This document shows, in pieces, positions 36,266 to 49,400 of a DNA stretch of 64,000 nt. This DNA is from Alentia gelatinosa. Taxonomy: Eukaryota > Annelida > Polychaeta > Phyllodocida > Polynoidae. Location of the stretch: the NCBI GenBank assembly GCA_950022655.1, contig OX465587.1, forward strand, positions 36,327,153 through 36,391,152, in the 5' to 3' direction. The translations under genes were made by a program, and so were the position numbers. The notes below the pieces were generated by a model. That model had not been told where the DNA came from, did not search any database, and saw nothing but the letters and a program-made list of their open reading frames with translations. Numbering within the stretch: the first letter of the stretch is position 1; every line of letters begins with the position of its first letter.

Positions 36266-37640
36266 TCAAATAGTAAGACTAACATAGATAAATGCTTTCC
36301 TGAACAATTCTTTTCTGGGGTGGGGAATTAAGACATTGTTTTTTTCTGCAGTTCTGGTGGTTCTGGCTCCACATTTCAGGTCAAAGGTGTTAATGTTGTA
36401 TAGACTCCTAACAATACCCATTAGTAACATCAACCTTCTTTCACATGGCAATATGACTGAGCATTTTGATAGTAAATCCGCATTGTTTATAAACATGCCA
36501 TCTTTATAAGAGTCACGACCTAAGGCCATCCTTAGACTTCTAAAAATAGTTTTATCCACTTGCAATTATGTTTTAACATTAGCCCCCTCAAATACAAAAG
36601 AGCAGTGATCTGCTAGCGGTAGGATACAAACATGCACAATTTTTAACGCTGGTTCCACCTCATACATGTTCTTGACAATATGATCAGCGTGTTTGTGAAA
36701 CTTAAGTGTCTCATCAATTATGCAACCTAAATAATTCATTTCATTACATGTAGCAATTTCTTCTCCTCTTATTGAAATTTTACCTATTCTCAGATTTCTT
36801 AATTTCTGCTGGGTACCATGATAAACTATTTTAGTTTTCTTGATGTTGATAGTTAATCTATGTGAATGGTACCAATTATCGAGACAATTGATTGTTTCCT
36901 GCATGTTTTGTTCTGCCACATCTATTTCTTTATCAGACACAATTATCATGAGATCGTCGGCATACATAAGATACATAACATTTTTAGCTTGTTTTATCCA
37001 GTCGCCAAGATCATTTACATAAATCATGAACAAGAGAGGGCCCAATATTGAGCCCTGAGGAACCCCCATACCCACACTTTTTGCTTTAGAGAATCATGGC
37101 CGTGGAAGCTTGTATAACAAGTTCTGTCGAACAAGTATGCCTTAAACCAATCTATCAGTGATGGTACTAAACCAGCCTCCGCCAGTTTAAAGAGGAGAAT
37201 CTCATGGTGAACGCAATCAAAGGCCTTTTTTATGTCGAAATAAGTGGCAATGGCCACCCTATCTTCATTTACTGCTTCATAGTGAGTTTTGACTACTTTA
37301 TAAATGGCCCCTCCCATGCTATGCATCTTGCGGAAACCAAATTGGTTACTATCAAAGAATCCTTTGTTTTCTAAAAAGTTATACAGTTGTGAGTTTACCA
37401 CCCGTTCCAGTATCTTGCCTGGAACAGGTAATACGCATACTGGCCTCCAGTTGGAAACGCATCTGAAGGTCACCACTCTTCGGTAAGGGAGCGATTCTAC
37501 CACTATTCCATGCCTGGGGAAAGCTGCTATGATGTAGGAGACTGGACAAAATCTTTACCAACAATGAGACATTATTAAATAGAGTATTCTTTAACACACT
37601 ACATATACCACCAGGATGTATACCCTGATTTTAATACCAG
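36266..37640 (-). pseudogene. Non-LTR retrotransposon RT, 5'-truncated
   Basis: On the minus strand: FPQAWNSGRIAPLPKSGD, SNWRPVCVLPVPGKILERVV, FGFRKMHSMGGAI, YFDIKKAFDCVHHEI, then VPQGSILGPLLFMIYVNDLG, MYADDLMIIVSDKE and LGCIIDETLKFHKHADHI, and the C-terminal thumb (36266-36565). All RT motifs including Y-A-D-D are present, but at least three frame breaks separate them. No endonuclease domain is seen upstream. The C-terminal part is homologous to the fragment at 10560-11075. Confidence 0.9.
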
Positions 37641-37975
37641 AAATTAGTTTCATTAAGTAATCCTGGTCATGACACTTGAGAATGACTGTCAAATTAATTC
37701 TCTAGGTTTATTGAAACATTTTCGATACATGTACTTAATTTTCGATCAAATACAAATGACTCAAATACATAATTTCTTATGATATTCTCTTGCTTTTATT
37801 TCATGAAGTGATTTAGGTATACCACGCTCTTCCATTGTAAATGGAAATAACATTAGCTCCTAGTTTATTAGAGCGTGCTTGCACGCGCTATATATGTTGC
37901 ATTTTAAAGGATAGAGTGGACATCATGCTGAGAAAAATCTATCCCTTCACTATCTGCATGCTTTTTACTGTTATA

Positions 37976-38087
37976 GTGGGAAAGGGTAAGGGTGCCAGTG
38001 TCTCAGAGTCTCAAAGGCATGCCCAGCTGACCATGACCAATCACTAGAGACCAAAATGCCTCATTGACCCACTGGTGCTTGATATGT
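37976..38087 (+). repeat. Dispersed repeat E, copy 1
   Basis: GGTGCCAGTGTCTCAGAGTC...CTCATTGACCCACTGGTGCT...GATATGTTT. Matches 40017-40132. Confidence 0.8.
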
Positions 38088-38591
38088 TTGGCTCCTCTAC
38101 TCATGTGGTTGCTGAAATGGGTTGAATGGGTGCAAGTGGGTTACAGAAAACTATCCATAGACCCTGTCCATAGACTGAATGTAACTGAAATCTTTGATTG
38201 TTATTCATTCATAATTACATGCTCATTCATCAATGATGAACATTCTATTTGCTCTTAATTCTGGATGTGCATGTATGAAATCCAGAATGTACTATACTAC
38301 ATCATTCTCGCCTTCATGATCATGAATGTTGAAGTGTTGTGGTACAAACACAGTATTACTATGATTATCATCTGTGTGGTCGTATTCTCCGCGTAGTTGA
38401 CACTTAGTAATATCTTAACCAATGCGAGGATATTACCTAGTGAAGTTTCAACTACAAGAAAGAAATTTTAAAACATAATTAGAATTTCATATAGAAAAGG
38501 AGAACTCTTGACAATATCACTGAGTTGGTATTTGTTGTTAGGCAACCATACTTATCGCTCAAGTTCAATTAAATGTATTTCATTTTATTAT

Positions 38592-39506
38592 CACTGCACG
38601 AAAACCACCGTTTTACAAATCAATGCACCCGGCATATATAGGTATGCTTCTGCATATACAAGGTAGTCTTATTTTCTGTCCTGTATACGCCTCAACTGTA
38701 GGTGTATATAAGCGTCCATGTTGCGGTCATATATACGTCATATATACACCTGAATCTGTTGTATTTATGCCATTATCAAATAGTTCCGATCTCTGCCACT
38801 TGGGGACACCGCTGTAGTATATCTAATTTACCATTAGTCATTAAGTTCTTGATGTATAGAAAATCTAATGTTATATTATCAATTTTGATTATAAATTTGT
38901 TCTAAAACCCTATTAATTATCTTTTCATTAATTACATATAATAAACCCAGCATTCTTTTATAATTTTTACCAATTTTTTACAGACACTTTCAAAACACCA
39001 TTGTTCTGTAATGTTCTGGATGAGTATGTATATAAGGAATGCAGGGTAAGTGTATGGTTATAGACAGGACGAGGGCATCAGTGTTAGGTCAGGCGCACAG
39101 AGAGGGTGGCTGCAAGGGCGGCTGTGAGGGAGGCGGCTGCATTCACAATGCGTAGGGAGAGGACTAAACTGTTGGTTGAGTGAGTGTAGGGAGGCGGGTG
39201 CAGACAGGTACTGACCCAATGGGAGCAGGAGCGGGGTCAGCGGGGCATCACCTTGGGTGGCGAACCTTTTTTAATTTTTTATCGGAACACATATATATAT
39301 ACGCCCGGCGTATATATGTTACACACAGGATATTTCTTCTCATATATGCCGAGTGTAAAATACAGCCAAGACGCGTCCGTATAGAAGAGGAAACAGTATA
39401 CGCCTCATACGCTGGCGTGAAATATGGGATTATTCATATTAAAACAAGTTGATACATGCACTTCCGCGTACATATATAGCAATAAACTGGTGGTTTTCGC
39501 ACAGTG
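38592..39506. mobile_element. 915-bp terminal-inverted-repeat element
   Basis: The left end CACTGCACGAAAACCACC is mirrored at the right end GGTGGTTTTCGCACAGTG (two mismatches) with TAT on both sides (38589-38591, 39507-39509). Internally it is rich in TATATACGCC/GGCGTATATA palindromes. No transposase frame was found, so it is non-autonomous. Confidence 0.7.
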
Positions 39507-39884
39507 TATACTAGTATTTTGATTGGCAACTGCCAAATCGATATTACAAGAGGACGATGGCAAGGTAGTGGGCTGGTGTGCAAAAATGCATTAACGATTA
39601 ATACAACAAAGAATAATGCATGTGGTTTGGTTCGACTAACAAAGTTTGAGCGTGTAGATCACTGAATTAGAAGAAGATATGCTTTAGACCATGACAACTC
39701 AGTTATTGGAGCCCGTGCAACAAGAAGTGATGATGAGAAGAAGCTCAAGATCAGGCGACCAAAGACATTGCTCTACAGCACAACCCGATTTGGAGAGGAT
39801 CGAAGGCATGGGATCTTTACCTGCAATAAAACAAAGGTTGCAGCAACTCGAATACTAATAAGAATATGATATTATAGAGTAAAC

Positions 39885-40132
39885 CTATAAAAATTTAGGG
39901 TCAGAGCTCCTATCCCATCGAGTTTAAATCAAGTAGTAATTCACAAGGCGAAGCCGCATGAATTATGTAGTGATTCAAATGAAATACCTTTCATATTTAT
40001 GTGCTATTCACTGTGCTATTGGATAAGGAGCAGGGTGCCAGTGTCTGAGGGTCTTAGGGGCATGCCCAACTGACCATAACCAATTACTCAAGACCGAAAT
40101 ACCTCATTGACCCATTGGTACTTGATATGTTT
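39885..40132. repeat. Copies of repeats D and E
   Basis: 39885-39985 matches the foldback repeat at 3228-3347 (AATTTAGGGTCAGAGC, CACAAGG.GAAGCCGCATGA). 40017-40132 matches 37976-38087. Confidence 0.75.
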
Positions 40133-41335
40133 ATAGGCAGTTAGAGAAATGGCAAGTCACACACTCTTCTATTATCAATAAAAACTTATTTAGGATATAC
40201 TGGCAATGCGGCAATTCCTACATATTTAACTACGGCTATTAGTTATTCAAATGATTCTAAATTGTGTGTTAGGAGAATAGTACAATCATCATCAATCAGT
40301 TATCAATCTGAGATACAGACAAATGTGCCAGACATGTATGGAACATCCAAAATATCCATGTCGACAAAAGAAAACATGAAGAGATAATGATTCCCAGAAC
40401 AAAGCATGAATTCAGAATATATCAAGACAAAATATATTAGTCCATAATAAGTATCTATTTTTTTTTAGGAAAAAGGTGTATTGCAGGGTTTCTTTAAATT
40501 TGGGAAATCGAAATAAACCTATCAAATCCCATGAGATATGGTTTAAGAGGCAGAATGAGGTACATGAAACAGATTTTTTGTTAATGCTTTTATTGCATTC
40601 AATTCATATATAATTTTCAGAATGAGATGAACTTCATAGGCATCAACAGATTATGAAAGGTTAGATATAAAAAAAGGAAAAGCTTACTTTAGTAAATCTA
40701 ACTTCAATGTTTTCTTGTAAAGGGCTCTTTTAAACCCAACTATTATTTTGGGAATTTGTAGGTTTCTAGGGGAAAACTCCTATTATTTCATAAAACTATC
40801 ATCAAGCTCCTTTGGAGCCTGACATACTCACTTTCAGATATAAATTCAGTTGGGCTATTATTTGCAACTTTATAACACATCCGCTCAGACCATGCTAAAT
40901 ATTGCTGAATGGTGCAATTTCCACGATATCACCGTTTACATTCATAAGTGGATGTAATTTGGGTTCTTTATTAAATGGATCTAAATCAATACAACCGACC
41001 AACCGTCAACCAGTAAGCCTAGCGCACCTGGGAACCCGCACCTTCAATAATCACTACCATTAGAAATCAATCGTCCTTTACTTAGGAATATTCCGTTATA
41101 ATTTCCAAATCAATTCCAGAAACAGTTAACATTGGTGCTTACCGCTGGCTTATTTATGGCAAATGCCTACAGACATTATCAACACGGTAATTGCTCACAT
41201 TGCTTGGTAAATGAATTGAGTGTTATATTTAATTTGCAAATAATAGCAGTAAATAGATTCACTTTGTGCATGTCTCATTAATTGTTAACAATCCCACATT
41301 CAACTTCCATATTTTGAAATGATGCGGGCTCCTGT
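40133..41335. other. Upstream flank of the M4 gene
   Basis: AT-rich, no gene seen. Mostly unique-looking sequence. Confidence 0.4.
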
Positions 41336-41339
41336 ACCC

Positions 41340-41347
41340 TATATAAG
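41340..41347 (+). promoter_or_regulatory. TATA box of the M4 peptidase gene
   Basis: TATATAAG lies 57 bp before the ATG, implying a start near 41370 and a leader of under 30 nt. It is the only strong TATA box close to the gene. Confidence 0.75.
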
Positions 41348-41396
41348 CAGCATACACCGTGAGCCTGGTGTCACACCATCGTGAACGAGCAGCAAG

Positions 41397-44297
41397 ATGG
41401 CTGGGAGAGCAGTGTCCCTGGCAGTTCTATTAGGTAAGTGTGAACATGTTTTTTATTTGTAACTATTCGGTATGTGAGACTGCGAAGCATACAAGTAAAC
41501 TCACATGCGCACTCAGATATGTTATGAATTGTATGCATATGCCTAGGAATTATAAATTCCGGTTTTCTTTAGATATTTCTCCAATACCTCTATAAGTCTA
41601 GAACCAAAACAAATGAAAACTTCCACCTACAGCATCAACGACTGACCTCGAACGAGAACCATTTCGTCCACAGTAAGGACCTTTCTCAATAGCATTATCA
41701 TCACACAGTTTCTTTGGTTGGTACAAGCAAAATGTGATCTCATTGCATTCTCTCAAGAAAAGGAGATTGGGGAAGTACAGTTCAAAGTTATGATTTTAGT
41801 ACAGCTAGAATCAAATCTGAAGTACAGAAACACATCTGTTAAGAGTAACACAAAAAAATCAGCAGGATTCAGTTAAGTTCTGTACGAGAATCTCACTCTC
41901 AGGGCTCTTCAGTCTCCATGCCTAGGTCTGGTTCACTCTGTCTCTATGTGCGGGAGATACTCCAGGCGGATTCTACCAGAATCATAGTTTTTAGATATAG
42001 TAGGTAGTTATGCTCACTTAAACAGTATACATGTATTATTGTCCATTACAGTTATCTCGGTCCTCACTGAGGGGGCGAGACGCATCGACGTCCACGAGCG
42101 GATGAGACTGAGGACCCGACGGTCACTTCTTGCGGGCGTCGACGATGTCCCGCGAGCCATGCTAGGCCTGACCCAAGGTGAAGACCTTGAGGAGATGGCA
42201 GAGGCCAAAACAGCAGCTGGAACGGAGAAGATTAAATTCCAAGAAACATACAATGGAGTTCCGGTCCTCGGCGCCACAGTTGTCCTTGAGAAAGACGTAA
42301 ATGGACATTACACCAATGATGTGACCGGGAATTTGGTGGCGGATCTCGCTGATGATATCCCGACGACTGAGCCGCAGCTGAGTGTACAGGATGCTCTGAA
42401 CCGGATTCTTCTGGAGAACAGAGAAAACAAGAAGCATGTTAGATTCAATGCCAACCGGGATGCCAAGTTGGAGGTCATTCTCGAAGAGGGAAGTCAGGAA
42501 GGAAGGCCGCATGGCCGCCTTGTGTACCAGATATCGTACATGGTTGAGAGTAACGAAGAAACCTCACGACCGTTTACCCAGATTGATGCAAATACCGGAG
42601 ATATCATAAAGCAATGGAATGGACTTTCAGTCAACAGAATCACTAAGAGAAAACCACCAAGGGTTAAGAGTGCTTCTCAGATCAATGGCGTTGGAGGCAA
42701 TGAGAAAATTGGTAAGGTTCACTATGGAAAGAATTTTCCAAAGCTCAAGGTAGATAATGCATGCGTCCTTGAGAATAATGTTGCCAAGGTGTACAATTGC
42801 GGTAGGAGATATGGCTGTGACACATCCTCCCCATTCACTTTCAACTGCAAGGAAGGCTTTGATGATTCTGTCAATGGGGCGTATTCTCCGCTAAGCGATG
42901 CTCTCTTTTACATCACAGCGACATATGAGATGTTTGATCAGTGGTATAATATAAGCAGACCACTGCAGAGGCCAGGAACCAATGAAAGTATCTGTGAGGC
43001 CCGTGTCCACTATGGAAACCGTTATGAAAATGCTTTCTGGGATGGAAGATACATCACCTTTGGAGATGGAGCCAGCCGTTTCTACCCTCTCACAAGCATC
43101 AATGTTGTAGCTCATGAAATCTCCCACGGCATCACCGAGATGAACTCAGGTCTGCAGTATTATGGTGAGTCTGGAGGAATGAACGAAGCCTTCTCTGATA
43201 TGGCTGGAGAAGCTGTGGAATTCTTCGCCAACAACACACAAGACTGGATGGTTGGCTACGAGATTTTCAAAAGCCCAACCGGTGCCCTCCGCTACTTCAG
43301 CGACCCGAACAAGGATGGCAAATCAATTGGTAATGTCAAAGATTACTGCCCAGGGATGGATCCACATTACTCAAGCGGCCTCTTCAACAGGGTCTTCTAC
43401 TATCTTGGACGAACCGCAGGTTGGGATGTTCGCTCGGCTTTCCATCCTTTTGTCCGAGCCAACATGTTCTACTGGAAGCAAGATTCACGGTTCTATGATG
43501 CCGCTTGTGGAGTGGTCCAAGCTGCTAAAGATCTCAAGTTGAATGACCAAGACGTCACCGCTGCCTTCCGTAAAGTGGGTGTGGAACCCTGTGTCGACAC
43601 TTCTATTGGGCTTGCAGCGACAAGTAACATCGGCGGACCAGCAGGTAAAGAAGTGCTACTGCAAACTGTGGTGACAGAGTCAATGCTGGTTGACCACATG
43701 ACAATTGAAGTACGAGCTCATGTGCCTCTTGATGTCCAGGTAAGATCCCCATCCTGCAAGCACTGTGTCGAGAAAGTGTATGGGTATTCCTCGAAAAAGT
43801 TTGACATCTGTGGCACCACTCCTGGCGTCTACCAAGTGAGTCTGACTCCACAGGTAGACATGTGGGGGACTGCCGTAGCTTTCTATGGAGCCTCAATGTT
43901 TGTTCTGGAGAATATCACACTCAATGGGTACGGCAGCATCTACAAGACCAAGTTTGACATGCCAAACTTTGTAGTCGAGAACAACCTACAGGTTATGCTT
44001 CAACTGACCACAAGCTATGGTTATTTAGCTGGTTATCTTCGCCATGGTGAGGAACCCGACTTGAAGGACTACGAGTATGACTACAGGCTGAGGAAAAATT
44101 CCAAGATCTTGCTGTGTAATGCTAAAGCCGGAACGTGGTATGTGACCCTTAAGGGTTACGCTTACAGAACACGTGGAGTGAAGCTGGAACTGCAGAGCAT
44201 CCTCACCGGAAGGAAGGTGGAGAAACAAGCTACACCGACACCACCTACCGAGGAAAGCGGCAGCGGGAGCGGAAATACGGGACAATTCTTCTTCTAA
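41397..44297 (+). CDS. Secreted thermolysin-family (M4) metallopeptidase
   Basis: Two exons, 41397-41433 and 42052-44297 (donor GTAAGTG, acceptor CCATTACAG, phase 1), give about 760 residues. The N-terminus MAGRAVSLAVLL plus VISVLTEGA is a signal peptide split by the only visible intron. An FTP/PepSY-type propeptide (roughly 30-215) is followed by the M4 catalytic domain. Zinc and catalytic residues are complete: HEISH (first His about 367), GGMNEAFSD (Glu about 391) and DPHYSSG (His about 451, the equivalent of thermolysin His231). After about 550 comes a C-terminal region ending in a bacterial-type pre-peptidase C-terminal domain (AGTWYVTLKGY), as in vibriolysins, and then a Thr/Pro/Ser/Gly tail with terminal Phe. 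It probably acts as a zinc endopeptidase outside the cell after propeptide removal. M4 enzymes are chiefly bacterial; transfer is an inference. The reading frame is intact, so the gene looks functional. Confidence 0.94.
41434..42051 (+). other. Intron of the M4 gene
   Basis: 618 bp, AT-rich. It contains one arm of the palindrome family seen at 19136 (GAACCATTTCGTCCACAG near 41657). The splice sites are canonical. Confidence 0.85.
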
Positions 44298-44449
44298 CGT
44301 AGAGTGGTACATATTCATCTCCTTAAACTCTGCAAATTAAACTACAGACATAAATATCAATGTGGAATTGTCACTTTAAGCATACAATAACATACAATTT
44401 GTAAACCTATAATGGAAGATCACATACCTCTCAGGTGAATCATATGTGG

Positions 44450-44822
44450 AATAAAAAAACTAAACTAAAAAACTTAGATCAATTGTTACAATACTCTGCT
44501 TCAGCACGATTCACCCAAGCTTATTAATTACCGTAATCAACTGAAATCTTATCCCATGATTATTTACTCTCGTCTAATATATTTTACCAAATGTATATAC
44601 TCAGCAGTGGTAAATGTTTAAATTAGGATTCGTTATTTGTATTGCAGGATAAAGCTTGGAATGGTGGGCAGCACAAGCATGGGCAGGAAACATCCATCCT
44701 CGTCTACACAGATACACAGTGTTAGAGTCTCGTGGTATATCTAATCGTCAACAGGCAATAGGAGCAGCAACACCGTATCAACGATAAACGCAAGCATGAG
44801 GAATTCATGTATACTTAATAAA
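44450..44822 (+). terminator. Candidate polyadenylation signals of the M4 gene
   Basis: AATAAA at 44450-44455 (153 bp after the stop) and at 44817-44822. Which one is used cannot be told. Confidence 0.4.
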
Positions 44823-45197
44823 GCTGATATATAGTTCAATGCATTTCGTTGTGTAAATAATGTTGGTTTAATAACCAGAGCCATATGAAATAGCATCCAT
44901 GAGAATTTTATAAATTTGCATGAAAATTATTTTCAAATATATATATATACGCGGGGTTCTACTGTATATCATAAGGCTTAGAGATTTTAAAGTTTTCAAA
45001 TCAGGGGCTCCCTTTCTTGCTTTGAAAAATCAAATTAAATAGCACTCGAGTTGTTAAAACTTTAAAACATACGATCTTTCTGGAACACTTTGAATTATCT
45101 TCTTTTTTTTTTTTTTAAATGGGAAATACTTTTCCATTGGTGGCAGCACGTTAGGGTATTGTAGTTCACACCTGTAACGTATCGAGAAACGGTTCTT

Positions 45198-45430
45198 AAG
45201 TGGAATTCACAGATGGAATTCAAGTTCCTCACAGGGTGTTTGTCTTAAACAATTCCTACTGAGATTCCGTACTCGAACACAATCTCTCCGTCAAAATTGT
45301 AGGGTTCCATTTCCCCGAGACAAGTTTTTTCCCCTGCAATTGTTGGCGACATTTACCCCTAAAAAGAACAGAATCTCATGAGATTTTGAACCCTGTGAGG
45401 TTCATGAATCCCACCGTCTAAATTCCACTT
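45198..45430. mobile_element. MITE with AAGTGGAATT termini
   Basis: AAGTGGAATT at the left is mirrored by AATTCCACTT at the right. A second inner inverted pair GTTCCTCACAGGGT / ACCCTGTGAGGTTC lies inside. The target duplication is unclear. Confidence 0.7.
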
Positions 45431-45704
45431 TGCACGGTATTATACTTTGACTGACAGATGGGAAATGAAATCGTAGGCACGCAGGCACTAGCTCTATTTG
45501 CCAGGTCTTGCTGCGTATTGGAATTGGCAGATAGATTGCTATCTATCGTTGACTATCCTGTTCATTACCTTCTCTCTTTAAATATTTTTGTGAGATAACA
45601 AATCTGTAACCACACAGGAAATTATAGAACGGATATTAAGCTGGTGCCCCATCCTGTCATAGTCAGACGGACAACAAAGCAGTCTTCTAGATGTTGTAAG
45701 TCTA

Positions 45705-46185
45705 ATTGAACAAATTGGACGTTATACTACCCAAACAAACTAGATGTTGTTAATGGGTATCAAATGATTATCTTAGCCTGGTATAAACGTCCATAGGCAT
45801 AGCATTAGGAACTCGTACTCAACAGGCTTACAAGTACGTTAAGTCCTACTCAACGGGTGATAAACAGATCAATATTTCCAGGCTAAGATGAAATCGGAGA
45901 CATATTCGTGCTTGGTTTGAGTACCCGTTCACAATTTTGTTTGGGGTGCTTCAGAATATTCACTCGGCAATCACCTAGTTCATAGTACTGCACACTCCAA
46001 ACTGGATGGCGAACGAGGACACAGACCAAACACTCATAAATTCCTATCTTAGAAATAAAGCAAAAGAATAGTTGGACTCAACAGTAACATCCAATTTGTT
46101 CAATTAGACTTACTTTGGGTTTGATCGAATCTATGGGGTGAATGTAGGTAGAAATCCCACCATTTTTTAGTAATCAACTTCTTTT
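45705..46185. repeat. SINE tail fragments in both orientations
   Basis: 45705-45737 reads TTGAACAAATTGGACGTTAT...CCCAAACAAA and 46079-46180 the opposite orientation (CATCCAATTTGTTCAATTAG...TAGAAATCCCACC). Partial SINE copies without tRNA heads. Confidence 0.6.
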
Positions 46186-46187
46186 TA

Positions 46188-46449
46188 AGCATGTGATCCA
46201 CCAAATTGACACTCAGAGACAGCCGGCTGGCTGGATTTACAGGGCTGGCCGACCAGAGGCGACAAACGCACAGTTGCGGGCGACAAGGTTTTCAATGGGC
46301 TGGTCTGGCCGATTCCGGCTGATTTGCTGATCCACCTGGCAGATTGTCCCAGCCGATCTGAGCTGATAAACGATTTGAGGGGCCAACGTCCACAATTCCT
46401 CCACATGGTCATCGTCCGGCCCTAACTCACTCTTGGTGGATCACATGCT
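46188..46449. mobile_element. TTA-flanked MITE, PIF/Harbinger-like
   Basis: 262 bp with perfect 17-bp termini AGCATGTGATCCACCAA and TTA on both sides (46185-46187, 46450-46452). The interior is GC-rich with GGCCGA/GCCGGC motifs, resembling the larger element at 30994-32048. Termini share TCCACCA with it. Confidence 0.85.
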
Positions 46450-46452
46450 TTA

Positions 46453-49400
46453 GTATCAAATTACCAAGAACTTCATTCACGGAATAAGAAAAAAGCGAAA
46501 TGCGTGAGATTTGTATAATGGTGATACTTTATTAGAACTGATGTGGCCCATCGGCTGGGTGGACTAGGCCTGCTTGTAATAGTGTACGATGGTGGGTGGT
46601 ACCCTGCCCCCCGACCACCATGCTCCCAATAGGTGGCGCTCAAAGCACTGACCCACAATCAACAGGATTCAATAGAAAAACGAAAATCTGGCAGTCAAAG
46701 AAACCCTCATTTAAGTACCCATTGAACAGAAGCGCCACTCCCTCTCCAGCAGTTAAGGCGTATATGTCAGTACTTCATCGCATGTGAATACATTGAATGA
46801 TATGATGGAAATTAACAAATAATACACCATAAGTTTCTTTTGTATATGTAGAGGTTTTTTTGTTCCAGACCCTAAGAGAAATCAACATACCCATCCCACA
46901 GCAAAAAAATCTAGAATACGATCCCAAATACCTTTCTTATTCTATAGAAATCTTCCATGATGGTCATAGAAACTTGCAATATTGACATTATCATAAAATA
47001 GCCTTGGGCTGAGGAAATTTGTATACACTGGAAGTCACAGAATACCCGCCTTCAACTATTGAGACCGCAAAGTCCCAAACAACAAGGTCAGCATAATAAT
47101 CTAATAGGAAACAGAGAGTAACAGAGAAATGTACATGAAATGCATGAAAGCCCCAAAAAAGCCCCTTTATTACTTAGGTAATAATTCAATCAATTAAGAA
47201 TCGGTTAGACTCGCCAATAGTTGGCACCAAGTCTGGGTCAACGAGAAGAAACGATGCCTTTTTTTCACGGAATTGTTTCAGCAAAATTAACACTGGACAT
47301 CTTTGACACGTGCTATTTGCACCCGCTGGGCCTTCAGCCTTGGAGTGGACCATAACCAGTAGACTCTGCCCTAGACGCAGAATGCCTGCTATATATGTAC
47401 AAAATGGACATTACAGGTGCGAGGATCGGTATGACATTGTGAAGCAACATGGAGGACACTGAGTACTACCTAATTGCAAGTGGCCATGTGTGGTGGGGGA
47501 ATTCAGACTTATGTTCAATGATATCTGCCGTTTCTGGCGGCTACTACAACCCCAAAATAAGGCGAATGAACATTGGCAACTGGATATAATAATAATGATT
47601 CTCTTAAACCCTCCGCAGCGGTTATTCCTGAAACTGAAACAAGCCCAACTCATATCAAAATAAGAAGCTAATTGTATAATATACAAAAACATGGCACAGA
47701 CATATGGTAATTGATACGGTTGAATAGTTCAGAATGAGTGCGCCTTTGGCGATGATCTGGTGATCACGAATTTTCAAACATACACAACTGGAGAGGTTCT
47801 TTGAATATGTATTTTTTGTCACCATTATCCTCAATTTATATTATATATATATGTGTGTGTGTGTGTATATCCATCAGTATTAGCTTTGTATTTTTTTTTA
47901 CATGGAAACAATGTCTGTATGTGATTCCTTACCATAATCTGCCATGGCATCCTCCATGTGTTTCTATGTATGTCTAGATATATGTAATCGGAATCTATGG
48001 GTGCGTGGGAAGCTTCTGACAATACACTATGGCATTCCTTAACAAGTGGGGCATATGTACATACCAGTAATAATAACATCATTGTCTTTACATTCATCCT
48101 AAACCACTGTCGATAATCAAAGTTTGCATCATTCGTGTACAAATGATATACATGTGGCACACCCGCCGTGTGCGTTCTGTTCCGGAAAACAGGGACTATA
48201 TTGATGAAGGTGCTGTTTTCCGTAACGGATCTACACGAGTTGGCCTGGCCTGAAATAGTGTGCTTCTAACAGCGTGCTTTTTTCCCCTGGCGACGTCTTC
48301 CACACTACCCGGGGTCACGAGAGAATGGGGAGGGGTGCCTGACGTCCTCCAGAGGGCAGAGGAGGTGTGAAGCGCAGCGCCCCCTATAGGGACCCAACTC
48401 ATATATGCGATCTCGGCAGGGTTCAAGGCGCCACTTTCAAACCTGCCAGCAGAGGGGAAGGAGCTCTTGAGAATGGACTGTGTGAGGCTTGTAAGCCATA
48501 GCCTATGAGAAATAACGTTGTATTAAACAACACCAAACAGCCATAAAACGTGGAGCTCTATTGAGCTCTATTGTGGTTTGGAGTATATTAGATATCACTC
48601 TATCAATATCTGAAAAGATTTTTGATAGAGCTCTCACAGTGTGTATGTAGTAGTTGTTACTAGTTAGCCTATTTTAGTATAGGAATCCGCATTCAGCTGT
48701 CATTTGAGACCATGCCAAAACGATAGGGGCCGCTACGCTTCACACCTCGTCTGTCCAGAAGGATTACATGTACAAGTACACACAGGGTGCATCGATTTTT
48801 ATCACCAAGTAAAGCATCAAGAAACTTGCATTTCATCAACGTTAACACAGACAGCTATATTCATAGGCATGTGCTCTCCTAGCTATATACCATACTGCCG
48901 TTTGTTCGTCTTGCTATTAGCTAGAAATAAAGATACTGGGAGATGGTTTAATTCTTTTTTTTTCGTAGAAAGCTCACTGTCCTGATCTACAGTAAATGGG
49001 GCAGAAGTTAAAGCGTATTTTATCTTTACACAATATCTCTAACATGATTATCGCTAGGCGATAAACGGATTATGACCAGGATACTCTTAGATAACCCCAC
49101 GTTATAGCCATTTACTAATCCAAACCGCCACTTCAGCGGTTCAATAAAACAACCACCTTGGGCAAATAAAACAAAACCCCTGTGCATTTACTTCTGGTTC
49201 AACAAAAAAAATATCCCCGTGCTGTCAAGTCAATTACGGACTGGCATTTACATGTACACTTTTGCTATTCCTGTTTTTATACATAATATATTTATACACG
49301 GTATATACATCTTTCGCTTCATTCATCACTAGAAGGGAAGATAACGACAGGGGCACTGGCTTACAGAGACTGGCATGGCGACTTACAGATAGAGTAACGG

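Noticed and set aside
43252..44318. Overlapping frames on both strands within the M4 gene
   Set aside because: Shadows of the M4 coding sequence; only the + frame carries the conserved motifs.
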